In this document: piece by piece, positions 7,495 through 14,129 of the stretch
Layout of the letters: every line of letters begins with the position of its first letter
How positions within the stretch are numbered: the stretch's first letter is position 1
Assembly: GCA_945871945.1 (NCBI GenBank)
Contig: CAMBXY010000024.1
Coordinates: 1 to 14,129, forward strand
Reading direction: 5' to 3'
Source: Bordetella parapertussis
GTDB lineage: Bacteria; Pseudomonadota; Gammaproteobacteria; Burkholderiales; Burkholderiaceae_C
DNA: 14,129 bases
Translations under genes and position numbers: made by a program
The notes under the pieces: model-generated
Database searches by the model: none
What the model was told of the DNA's origin: nothing
Seen by the model: the letters and a program-made list of their open reading frames with translations, nothing else

Positions 7495-9597
7495 ATGAGC
7501 ACCTTAAGCCTGTCAACGATTCGACAGAATTTGACCAAGTTTGACTTCACCGGATTGGGAATTCCCGTCCTGGTGTTGTTAATCATGGCCATGTTGGTGT
7601 TGCCACTGCCGCCGCTTTTATTGGACTTTTTGTTTACTTTCAATATTGTGATTAGCTTGGTGATCATCATGATCGCCATCAGCACCCGTAAACCGCTGGA
7701 GTTTTCATCCTTTCCCACTGTCTTGTTGTTTGCCACCATGTTGCGCTTGGGGCTGAACGTGGCTTCCACCCGCGTGATCTTGGTCGATGGCCACACCGGC
7801 CACGACGCCGCTGGCAAAGTGGTGGCGGCCTTTGGTGAGTTTGTGATTGCCGGTAACTATGTAGTGGGTTTCATCATCTTTGGTATTTTGATGATCATTA
7901 ACTTTATTGTGGTGACCAAGGGTGCGGGCCGTGTGTCTGAAGTGAACGCGCGTTTCACCTTGGACGCCATGCCTGGCAAACAAATGTCTATCGACGCCGA
8001 CTTGAATGCGGGCGTGATCGACCAACCCACAGCACAAAAACGCCGCGCCGAGTTGTCCCAAGAATCCGACTTCTTCGGTGCCATGGACGGTGCGTCCAAA
8101 TTCGTCAGCGGTGACGCCATCGCGGGCATATTGATTTTGTTGATCAACTTGATTGGCGGCTTGGCGATTGGCGTGCTCCAACATGATTTGTCGGTCTCAG
8201 AGGCCGGCAAGATTTACACCTTGCTCACCATCGGTGACGGCTTGGTGGCGCAAATTCCTGCGCTGCTCTTGTCCTTGGCGACCGCCATCATCGTCACACG
8301 TGTGACCACCTCGGAGTCGATTTCCGAGCAAGCCCATACCCAACTGGCCAATCCATCGGCTTTGTTTATTTCTGCCATCATCTTGACGATTTTGGGTTTG
8401 GTCCCTGGCATGCCGCACCTGATGTTCATTACCTTGGCAGCGTTTACCGCGGGCTTAGGCTTGTTGGTGATTCGCGGCGAAGTCGATGAAGAAGCGGTGC
8501 AAGAGGCGCAGGCGCAAGCCGCTGCCACCACCGAGTCGACCAAAGACCTGGACTGGGACGATGTCGATCAAGTGGACTTGATTGGTTTGGAAATTGGCTA
8601 CGGCTTGATTCCCTTGGTGAACACCGAAACTGGCGGCGAATTGATGAGCCGTGTGAAGGGTGTGCGTAAAAAATTGTCTGCCGAATTGGGCTTCTTGGTG
8701 CAGCCCGTGCGTATCCGTGACGACTTGAACATCGACCCCGACTCTTACAACATTGTGTTGAAGGGCGTGGTGCGCGGCAAAGGCGAAATCAAGGTGGGCC
8801 GCGAATTGGCCATCAACCCAGGTCAGGTGTATGGCGAACTGCAAGGCACGCCCACACGTGAGCCCGCGTTTGGTCTGGAAGCCGTGTGGATTGAGTCTTC
8901 GCAACGCGATTTGGCGCGTACCTTGGGTTACACCGTGGTCGACGCCAGCACCGCCATTGCCACCCATTTGAATAAAGTCTTGCGTGAAAACTCGGCCGAT
9001 TTGCTCAGCCACGATGAAGTTCAGCAACTGCTCGATAAGTTGTCGGCCAAGTCACCCAAACTGGTGGAAGAACTGGTGCCAGGCAAATTGTCCTTGGGCG
9101 TGGTCACTCGCGTGTTGCAACATTTGTTGAACGAAGGCGTGTCTATTCGCGACATGCGCTCGATCACTGAATCTTTAACCGAAGCCAGTGCGCGCAGCAC
9201 CGACCCCGAACAACTCGCCGCTTATGTGCGCCCCAAACTGGGTCGCATGATCATGCAAAGCTTGGTGGATGAGTCCAGCAATTTGTCCGTGATGACCTTG
9301 GAGCCAGGCTTGGAGCAACTGCTGCACAACGTGTTGCAGCAAAGCCAGCCCGGCCAGCCGGTGGTTCTCGAGCCCAGCTTGGCCGAAAACTTATTCAATG
9401 CCTTGCGCATGGGCGCGCGGGCCATGGAGGACGAAGGCCACGCGGCTGTCCTGGTGGTCTCGCCGCTGATTCGCAGCTGGTTGTCCAAAGCCGTGCGTTT
9501 TCGCGTCAGCGATTTGACGGTCTTGTCCTACAGCGAAATTCCAGATGACCAAGCGGTCAAAGTGATTCACACCGTGAACGCGACCAACCGCAGCTGA
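7495..9597 (+). CDS. flhA: Flagellar export-gate protein FlhA
   Basis: FlhA is the large membrane subunit of the flagellar type III export gate; it forms the cytoplasmic nonameric ring that receives chaperone-substrate complexes and helps use the proton gradient. At 700 residues it has the normal length. The N-terminal half carries about eight hydrophobic helices (from about residue 20 to 325). The FHIPEP-family signature is clear, with RFTLDAMPGKQMSIDAD ending near residue 169. The C-terminal cytoplasmic domain (about 360-700) includes EIGYGLIPLV, LNIDPDSYNI and the late CDE... region replaced by LEPGLEQLLHN and PLIRSWLSKAVRFRV. It starts behind a weak ribosome-binding site. flhB, often its upstream neighbour, is absent here. 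Confidence 0.97.
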   Translation: MSTLSLSTIRQNLTKFDFTGLGIPVLVLLIMAMLVLPLPPLLLDFLFTFNIVISLVIIMIAISTRKPLEFSSFPTVLLFATMLRLGLNVASTRVILVDGHTGHDAAGKVVAAFGEFVIAGNYVVGFIIFGILMIINFIVVTKGAGRVSEVNARFTLDAMPGKQMSIDADLNAGVIDQPTAQKRRAELSQESDFFGAMDGASKFVSGDAIAGILILLINLIGGLAIGVLQHDLSVSEAGKIYTLLTIGDGLVAQIPALLLSLATAIIVTRVTTSESISEQAHTQLANPSALFISAIILTILGLVPGMPHLMFITLAAFTAGLGLLVIRGEVDEEAVQEAQAQAAATTESTKDLDWDDVDQVDLIGLEIGYGLIPLVNTETGGELMSRVKGVRKKLSAELGFLVQPVRIRDDLNIDPDSYNIVLKGVVRGKGEIKVGRELAINPGQVYGELQGTPTREPAFGLEAVWIESSQRDLARTLGYTVVDASTAIATHLNKVLRENSADLLSHDEVQQLLDKLSAKSPKLVEELVPGKLSLGVVTRVLQHLLNEGVSIRDMRSITESLTEASARSTDPEQLAAYVRPKLGRMIMQSLVDESSNLSVMTLEPGLEQLLHNVLQQSQPGQPVVLEPSLAENLFNALRMGARAMEDEGHAAVLVVSPLIRSWLSKAVRFRVSDLTVLSYSEIPDDQAVKVIHTVNATNRS

Positions 9598-9631
9598 TCC
9601 CCAACCCTTTATTTGACCAACGAGAAACACC

Positions 9632-11047
9632 ATGGAACTCAAGCGAATCATTGCCCGTGACACCCAGGCAGCCAACGAAAAGGCAGTTGCCTTGTATGGC
9701 CCCGACGTGCTGGTCATCTCTACCGCCAAGGTCAAGGGCAAAACCGAGTTGATCGTGGCTGTCGATGTGGAGCCCTTAAACGCCGAGGCAGCGGTTGCCG
9801 AAGCCTTTGTGCCTACCGATAAAACCTACAGTCTGTCGGCCAAGACAGCCGCTCAACAAGCCCCAGTGGCGCCGCCCGAGTCCGCGCCTTTTGGCAAAGT
9901 ACTCAACGACACCATGGCCATGCACAAGCGCTTGGGCAAACCCGCCAAAGCCCCCACCACGGGCTTTGTGCCTGCAGCTTCATTGAAACAAACCGTGCTG
10001 CAAGAGCCCACCGCGCCGGCCGCCGAAATCAAGGCAACAGTGGTGGCAGCAGAAGTTTCTCCTGCCCAGCAAATGGCCGAAGAACGCGACACGGTGCGCG
10101 GGCGTGAAATCGTGCAAATGGTGCGCGAAGAATTGGCGACATTGCGTAAAGAATTCAAACTCAGCCAGCAAATGGCTTGGCAAGGCACGGGCTTGGCGCG
10201 TAACCTCATGCCGCTGCGCAATGCTTTGCAAGAAGCGGCCATCCCCGTGGCTTTGCGGGCTTTACTCATTGACAGCATCCAAAGTTTTGAAGACGTCGAG
10301 CCAGCGCTGGACGAAATCCGCCGTCAACTCTGCCACTCTATGCAGCAAAGCAGCGTCAACGCACCTGAGCAAGGCGTGCATGTGCTGGCCGGCCCATCAG
10401 GGGCGGGCAAATCCTTGATGGTGGCGCGCTTGGCGCAGCATGCCAGCGTGAACTTAGGCAGCGAACAAGTGGCCGTGATCAGCTACAGCGATCAGCGCGC
10501 CGGTGCTTGGAACCAAACCCAGTTGCTCAGCGCCCAGTCTGGCGTTGACTGCTTCCGTGCCACCAATGCCACGACCTTGAAACTTTTGCTCGAAGAGCAC
10601 GGCCAAAGAAAGCTCATCATCATTGACACCCCTGGTGTTCAAATGAGCGAACGCGTGGGCGAAATCTGCGCGATCAGCAAAGAGGCACAATTTCACGTGG
10701 TTCTTCCCGCAGACGCTTCCCAGTCTTCATTGCGCAGGATACTTTCAACACCTCACATTCAATGGCAAAGCCTGATGATTTCCAAATTGGATGAAGCCAG
10801 CCAACCATGGGCACTGATTCAAGTGCTCACCGAAGGCCATGTCGGCGTGAGCGGCGCCAGCCGCGGCGAGCGCATCAGCGAATGGTCGGTGCAAATGCAA
10901 GTCGAGGAGTTGGTGACGGTGGCCTTGGCCAATCTGTCGCTGGGCTACACAGACACCCACGCTGAAGACATGAGCAGCACGCTGGCCATGGCCTCGGCCC
11001 GAGTTTCACGTCTGGCCGCACAACACACAAGGTCTACCCATGAGTAA
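9632..11047 (+). CDS. flhF: Flagellar SRP-type GTPase FlhF (divergent)
   Basis: FlhF is an SRP-family GTPase that recruits early flagellar parts to the correct site, usually the cell pole. The 471-residue protein has the usual N-terminal stretch (MELKRIIARDTQAANEKAVA, typical FlhF B-domain start), a variable Ala/Pro-rich middle (about 50-150), a helical N domain (about 155-235) and the NG GTPase core. The core shows P-loop GPSGAGKS (254-261), SDQRAGAWNQ (286-295) in place of DTYRIGAxEQ, IDTPG (331-335) and SKLDEA (384-389). The P-loop lacks the usual KTTT, reading KSLM, so GTP turnover may differ from the model proteins. The gene starts 34 bases after flhA and overlaps flhG by 8 bases. Confidence 0.9.
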   Translation: MELKRIIARDTQAANEKAVALYGPDVLVISTAKVKGKTELIVAVDVEPLNAEAAVAEAFVPTDKTYSLSAKTAAQQAPVAPPESAPFGKVLNDTMAMHKRLGKPAKAPTTGFVPAASLKQTVLQEPTAPAAEIKATVVAAEVSPAQQMAEERDTVRGREIVQMVREELATLRKEFKLSQQMAWQGTGLARNLMPLRNALQEAAIPVALRALLIDSIQSFEDVEPALDEIRRQLCHSMQQSSVNAPEQGVHVLAGPSGAGKSLMVARLAQHASVNLGSEQVAVISYSDQRAGAWNQTQLLSAQSGVDCFRATNATTLKLLLEEHGQRKLIIIDTPGVQMSERVGEICAISKEAQFHVVLPADASQSSLRRILSTPHIQWQSLMISKLDEASQPWALIQVLTEGHVGVSGASRGERISEWSVQMQVEELVTVALANLSLGYTDTHAEDMSSTLAMASARVSRLAAQHTRSTHE

Positions 11048-11867
11048 CAACAGAACCACCGAAGTCATAGGCATCGCCAGCGGCAAAGGCGGGGTGGGTA
11101 AAACCACTGTTTCGATCAACTTGGCCGTGTCCTTGGCGCAACGCGGTCATGATGTCATGTTGTTTGACGCCGACTTAGGTTTGGCGAACGCCCAAATCGC
11201 TTTGGGTGTGCGTGCCGAATACAACCTCAGCCATTTTTTGGCGGGCGAAAAGACGTTGGAAGAAATTACCATCACCACCCGTCAAGGCATTCAACTGATT
11301 CCAGGCGCCTCAGGGGTGCAGGAGTTGGCGGCTTTAAGCCATTTGCAAGCTGCCAGCATCGTGCAGGCGTTCAGCAATTTGGGTGAAAACATCGATTACC
11401 TCATCGTCGATGTCGCCGCCGGTCTTTCGCCCACGGTGTTGGCATTTTTGGCGGCTTGTAAACGCCGCTTTATTGTGGTGCAAGACGATCCCTCTTCGAT
11501 TGCTGACGCTTACGGCACCATCAAAGTGTTGACGCAAGAGATGAAGTTGGATGAAATTTATCTGGTGCCCAATTTGGTCGATACCCAAACCCAGGGCTGG
11601 AAGCTTTACCAGCGTTTGAACGACGTGTGTGTGCGTTTTCTGGGTGAATCTATTCATTACTTGACCTCCATCGAAAACGATGAAATGGTCTTGGCGGCAT
11701 TGAAAAAATACCAATCGGTGATGGAGTTGGCGCCTGGCACGGCCGCTGCCCGCGATTTCCGCCGCTTGGCCGAGTTGTCTACCCAGTTGCGTCCCATCGA
11801 CCATCCGTCGGGTGGCCTGCAATTTTTCATGGAGCGCTTGCTGCAAAGCAATGCGAAAAGTACATGA
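11040..11867 (+). CDS. flhG: MinD-like ATPase FlhG (FleN)
   Basis: FlhG is a ParA/MinD-family ATPase that limits flagellar number, partners with FlhF and in some species restrains the FleQ activator. The 275-residue protein has the deviant Walker A KGGVGKTT (16-23), the DADLGLANA box (43-51), the DVAAGLS Walker B region (124-130) and a C-terminal basic/amphipathic segment (GGLQFFMERLLQ) that could serve as a membrane-targeting helix. Only about seven residues precede the first beta strand. The DQAxxLR motif that stimulates FlhF in other species is missing, and none is encoded in frame just upstream. It overlaps flhF by 8 bases and fliA by 4, so it is translationally coupled on both sides. Confidence 0.93.
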   Translation: MSNNRTTEVIGIASGKGGVGKTTVSINLAVSLAQRGHDVMLFDADLGLANAQIALGVRAEYNLSHFLAGEKTLEEITITTRQGIQLIPGASGVQELAALSHLQAASIVQAFSNLGENIDYLIVDVAAGLSPTVLAFLAACKRRFIVVQDDPSSIADAYGTIKVLTQEMKLDEIYLVPNLVDTQTQGWKLYQRLNDVCVRFLGESIHYLTSIENDEMVLAALKKYQSVMELAPGTAAARDFRRLAELSTQLRPIDHPSGGLQFFMERLLQSNAKST

Positions 11868-12616
11868 GAGCTATTTCCCCCATGAAGATGTACCAGCAGT
11901 CTCGCCCGCAAGGCGAGGAGTTGGTCTTGGCCCACCTTGGCTTGGTCAAACGCGTGGCCTTGCACTTAAAGGCCAGAGTCCCTGCCTTTATGGAGTTGGA
12001 CGAATTGATTCAAGTTGGCATGATGGGTTTGCTGGAAGCTTCTCGGGTGTTTGACGCGAGCAAAGGCGTGGAGTTTGAAAACTTCGCCCACAGCCGCGTG
12101 CGTGGCGCCATGCTCGACGAGGTGCGACGTCTGTCGTTTTTGCCGCGTTCTGCTGTGGCCTTTAATAAAGAACACAACGAAACCTTGCATGCGCTGTCAG
12201 CCGAGTTGGGTCGTGCACCAACCCAAGCCGAAATGGCCGAGTACATGGGCAAGGAATTGGATGATTTCCAAAAAGAACGCGGCAAAGCACGGCGTTTTGA
12301 AACCTATTCCTTGGAAGTCGTGACCGAAGAAGTCATGGGCATCGCCGACGACGCATCCCAGCAGCCTGATGTGATCGTGGAAGAAGCCCAATTCATGGGT
12401 GCGGTGACCGACGCTATTGGTAAATTGCCCGAGCGCGAGCAATTGGTGATGCAACTTTATTATGTGGAAGAACTCAACCTGAAGGAAATTGGCGAAGTGT
12501 TGGAGGTGAGTGAATCTCGCATCAGCCAAATTTTGTCTTCGGTGGTTAAAAAATTGCGTGTGCAATTACAAATTGCACCTGAGGATATTTTCAAAACTTC
12601 CAGGAGCGTCTCATGA
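11864..12616 (+). CDS. fliA: Flagellar sigma factor FliA (sigma-28)
   Basis: FliA directs RNA polymerase to late flagellar genes (flagellin, stators, chemotaxis, chaperones) once FlgM has been exported. The 250-residue protein shows region 2 (LVKRVALHLKAR, then DELIQVGMMGLLEA and ENFAHSRVRGAMLDEVR, about 26-89), region 3 (about 105-160) and region 4 with its helix-turn-helix (PEREQLVMQLYY then LKEIGEVLEVSESRISQI, about 189-224). ATG 11864 shares an ATGA with the flhG stop, favouring this start. ATG 11882 is an alternative that would match shorter homologues. Its likely targets in the window include the promoter-like site before fliS. Confidence 0.96.
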   Translation: MRAISPMKMYQQSRPQGEELVLAHLGLVKRVALHLKARVPAFMELDELIQVGMMGLLEASRVFDASKGVEFENFAHSRVRGAMLDEVRRLSFLPRSAVAFNKEHNETLHALSAELGRAPTQAEMAEYMGKELDDFQKERGKARRFETYSLEVVTEEVMGIADDASQQPDVIVEEAQFMGAVTDAIGKLPEREQLVMQLYYVEELNLKEIGEVLEVSESRISQILSSVVKKLRVQLQIAPEDIFKTSRSVS

Positions 12617-13401
12617 ACAGCTTCTTTCAACTCTTTTTGGTTTGGGGCGTGTTGCTGGTGTTTTTGCTGGTCCTGTATGTGATCGACAAAGTCAACGTGA
12701 TTTACCAAGGCTATTCAAGCGCCGAAATTCCTGCCACTTTTGACGATGGTTTATTTGGCGAGTTGGCTGGCAAAACCCTGTGGGACGCCATGAGCGGCAT
12801 CCCCTTGCCTGGCGTGGAGCCTAAGCATGTGTCTAATTTAAAGCCCCATTACGAGCCGATTTTGCGCCAGCATATCGAGCAAGTCTTCATGGAAGGCTAT
12901 AGCCACGGCAAAGCCGGTACGGTGGGTGTGCCCACCAACAACCGCCAAATCCCCACGCCGCGTGGCTCGGTGGTGTCTTGGTTGCCCATGCACCATTTGG
13001 CCAGTCTTTACCAAGCGGGTGCCGATTTCTCCACCAGCACACCCGATGATGTCTTGCGGATTCAGCAGTCACTCGACCAAGTCACCGGCATGATTTACGC
13101 CCGCATGGGTTTGGGATTGGGCGAGCCTTATTCCGCCACTCTACTGATTCACCCAGTGTCTAGTGAAGCTGACGCGATGTTGCCGCCGGCGGAAGTTGCA
13201 CCGGCTGCCGCTGCGCTAGAAACGCCGGCCTTGCCCGCGATGAGCATGGCACAAAGCCCTGAACCCAGCGGCGAGGTGTTGGAACCTGATTTGTCTCAGT
13301 TGAACCTGAACCGTGGCACCCAAGAGACGCCAGAACCCGCAGCCCTTGCTAAGGCCGAGCCCTCCCATAACAAAGAAAAGGCGGTTCCTGTTGCTGCCTG
13401 A
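12613..13401 (+). CDS. Uncharacterised membrane-anchored protein in the fliA operon
   Basis: I do not recognise this 262-residue protein. It has one hydrophobic N-terminal helix (about 4-24) and then a probably folded region (about 35-182). Notable in it are GLFGELAGKTLWDAM, HYEPILRQHIEQVFMEGYSHGKAG and a segment DDVLRIQQSLDQVTGMIYARMG. The remainder (about 190-262) is a disordered-looking Pro/Ala/Glu tail. The hydrophobic segment is followed by DKVNVIYQG, so topology is ambiguous. The gene shares ATGA with the fliA stop and has its own AGGAG site seven bases before the ATG. This coupling suggests a role in flagellar assembly, regulation or motor placement, but no enzymatic motif is visible. 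Codon use matches the flanking flagellar genes. Confidence 0.85.
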   Translation: MNSFFQLFLVWGVLLVFLLVLYVIDKVNVIYQGYSSAEIPATFDDGLFGELAGKTLWDAMSGIPLPGVEPKHVSNLKPHYEPILRQHIEQVFMEGYSHGKAGTVGVPTNNRQIPTPRGSVVSWLPMHHLASLYQAGADFSTSTPDDVLRIQQSLDQVTGMIYARMGLGLGEPYSATLLIHPVSSEADAMLPPAEVAPAAAALETPALPAMSMAQSPEPSGEVLEPDLSQLNLNRGTQETPEPAALAKAEPSHNKEKAVPVAA

Positions 13402-13403
13402 TC

Positions 13404-13430
13404 TCAAGTTCACACCCATGGCGCCGATCT
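13404..13430 (+). promoter_or_regulatory. Predicted FliA (sigma-28) promoter of fliS
   Basis: TCAAGTTC (13404-13411), 11 bases and GCCGATCT (13423-13430) fit the sigma-28 consensus TAAAGTTT-N11-GCCGATAA with 6 of 8 matches in each element and exact spacing. The invariant GCCGAT is intact. Transcription would begin around 13437, about 30 bases before the fliS ATG. fliS is a typical late gene, and fliA itself lies 0.8 kb upstream. Confidence 0.65.
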
Positions 13431-13467
13431 ATCCTTGGTCAACGATTGAACACAGGAGAACTTGATC

Positions 13468-13890
13468 ATGCGAGCCAATTCCAGAGCCATTGAAAGTTAC
13501 GGCGACGTCCAAGTCACCACCGGCGTTTCCAAAGCCAACAATGTCGAACTCATTCAAATGCTGTTTGACGGCTTGATTGAAAGCTTGGCGACCACCAAGG
13601 GCCACATACAGCACAACAATATTGCTGAAAAAGGCAAATCCATCGCCCGCGCCAGCCGCATCGTGTTGGGTCTGCAAGGCGCCTTGGATTTCGACAAAGG
13701 CGGCGAACTTGCCGGCAATTTGAATGAACTTTATAACTACATCACGCGCCGTTTGCTGTATGTGAATGCGCGCAATGATTTGGTGGCTTTGGATGAAATC
13801 CACAGCCTGATGACTGAAATCCGCAGCGCATGGGAAACCGTGCCTGCATTGATCCCGCGAACCACCTCTGGCCGTAAATTTGCTAACTGA
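13468..13890 (+). CDS. fliS: Flagellin export chaperone FliS
   Basis: FliS binds newly made flagellin in the cytoplasm, prevents its premature polymerisation and hands it to FlhA for export. The 140-residue protein is all-helical in pattern, with the family hallmarks IESYGDVQVTTGVSKANNVE, LIQMLFDGLIESL, the central basic-polar KGKSIARASRIVLGLQGALDF and the LNELYNYITRRLLYVNARND segment. The ATG at 13468 is chosen because AGGAG lies nine bases upstream; a TTG at 13462 is possible. fliS usually sits beside fliD or flagellin genes, whereas here it stands between the unknown gene and motA. No fliT follows. Confidence 0.93.
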   Translation: MRANSRAIESYGDVQVTTGVSKANNVELIQMLFDGLIESLATTKGHIQHNNIAEKGKSIARASRIVLGLQGALDFDKGGELAGNLNELYNYITRRLLYVNARNDLVALDEIHSLMTEIRSAWETVPALIPRTTSGRKFAN

Positions 13891-13938
13891 AAATTTGTTG
13901 TTTTAAATTCGACAGATTTATCAGTTAATCTAGAGGGA

Positions 13939-13983
13939 GTTTAGCTAGGCATGTTGGTGCGAACAGCGTCGGCATGCCTAAAC
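13939..13983 (+). promoter_or_regulatory. Long hairpin in the motA leader
   Basis: An 8-base exact stem TAGGCATG/CATGCCTA (13946-13953 with 13973-13980) continues inward through seven more pairs, TTGGTGC with GCGTCGG, using G-C and G-U pairs. The loop is GAACA (13961-13965), so the RNA helix is 15 pairs long. If GCTA is bulged, GTTTA (13939-13943) can pair with TAAAC (13979-13983) as well. No U-run follows, so it is not a standard intrinsic terminator on either strand. It sits 14 bases before the motA ATG, near the GGAG ribosome-binding site. Confidence 0.7.
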
Positions 13984-13997
13984 AATTGGAGCTTGCA

Positions 13998-14129
13998 ATG
14001 GCAGCAATAGGTTTAGTCGTTTTGATGATCGCCGTGTTCGGTGTGTTCGTTGCCCACGGTGGCGATTTGACACCTGTGATCAAGGCCGCGCCTTGGGAAT
14101 TCGCCCAGATTTTTGGTGCGGCTGTGGCT
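13998..14129 (+). CDS. motA: Flagellar stator protein MotA (partial, N-terminus only)
   Basis: Only the first 44 codons lie in the window. MAAIGLVVLMIAVFGVFVAH is the first transmembrane helix, followed by GGDLTPVIKAAPWEFAQI and FGAAVA. This matches the N-terminus of MotA/TolQ/ExbB-type MotA proteins, where a GG(x)L turn and a PxE(F/L) segment precede the second helix. MotA forms the proton channel of the stator with MotB and generates torque against FliG. A GGAG site lies seven bases before the ATG. The downstream partner motB would be expected outside the window. The 107-base leader (13891-13997) is AT-rich in its first half and then holds the hairpin; no clear promoter consensus was found there. 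Confidence 0.85.
   Translation, partial: MAAIGLVVLMIAVFGVFVAHGGDLTPVIKAAPWEFAQIFGAAVA

Noticed and set aside
7705..8543. Long minus-strand frames inside flhA (7705-8184, 7857-8210, 8214-8543)
   Set aside because: Antisense shadows of a strongly conserved gene; no family similarity or start signals.
13925..13945. Sigma-28-like TAAA and CTGATAA boxes on the minus strand ahead of motA
   Set aside because: The spacing and the -10 box do not align with the consensus, and it would point back into fliS.
13946..13980. Rho-independent terminator after fliS
   Set aside because: The stem is strong but no U-run follows on either strand, so it is described as a leader hairpin instead.

Overview
The window looks like part of a chromosome from a flagellated betaproteobacterium, probably Burkholderiales and possibly Comamonadaceae-like. 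That placement is an inference from protein character, moderate GC, heavy use of TTG for leucine, and the flhA-flhF-flhG-fliA gene order. No search was run. Most of the sequence (about 3.5-14.1 kb) is a flagellar locus; the first 3.5 kb holds unrelated genes.

Layout: (1) 1-1579, minus strand: an SF1 helicase of the UPF1/IGHMBP2 type, whose C-terminal part lies outside the window. (2) 1599-2117, minus strand: a RelBE-like toxin-antitoxin pair with an operator-like dyad upstream. (3) 2318-3544, plus strand: an alpha-carbonic anhydrase tethered by an N-terminal membrane anchor and a long helical extension. (4) 3546-7290, minus strand: the operon fliK-fliL-fliM-fliN (hook-length control, basal-body protein, two C-ring switch proteins). 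It converges tail to tail with the carbonic anhydrase gene. (5) 7291-7494: a divergent intergenic region with a good sigma-54 promoter match facing flhA. (6) 7495-13401, plus strand: flhA, flhF, flhG, fliA and an uncharacterised membrane-anchored protein. From flhF onward the stop and start codons overlap, so these look like one operon. (7) 13404-13890: a sigma-28-like promoter followed by fliS. (8) 13891-14129: a leader with a long hairpin and the first 44 codons of motA.

Together the genes outline a regulatory hierarchy. A sigma-54 promoter would drive flhA (export gate), flhF/flhG (placement and number of flagella) and fliA (sigma-28). FliA would then switch on late genes such as fliS, the flagellin chaperone, and perhaps motA, the stator. 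No flhB is seen before flhA and no fliOPQR follow fliN, so the remaining export-gate genes must be elsewhere.

The items most worth a second look are the unknown protein overlapping fliA, the long hairpin ahead of motA, FlhG without the usual DQAxxLR motif next to an FlhF with a divergent P-loop, and the extended carbonic anhydrase. I did not find a clearly new defence or mobile system.
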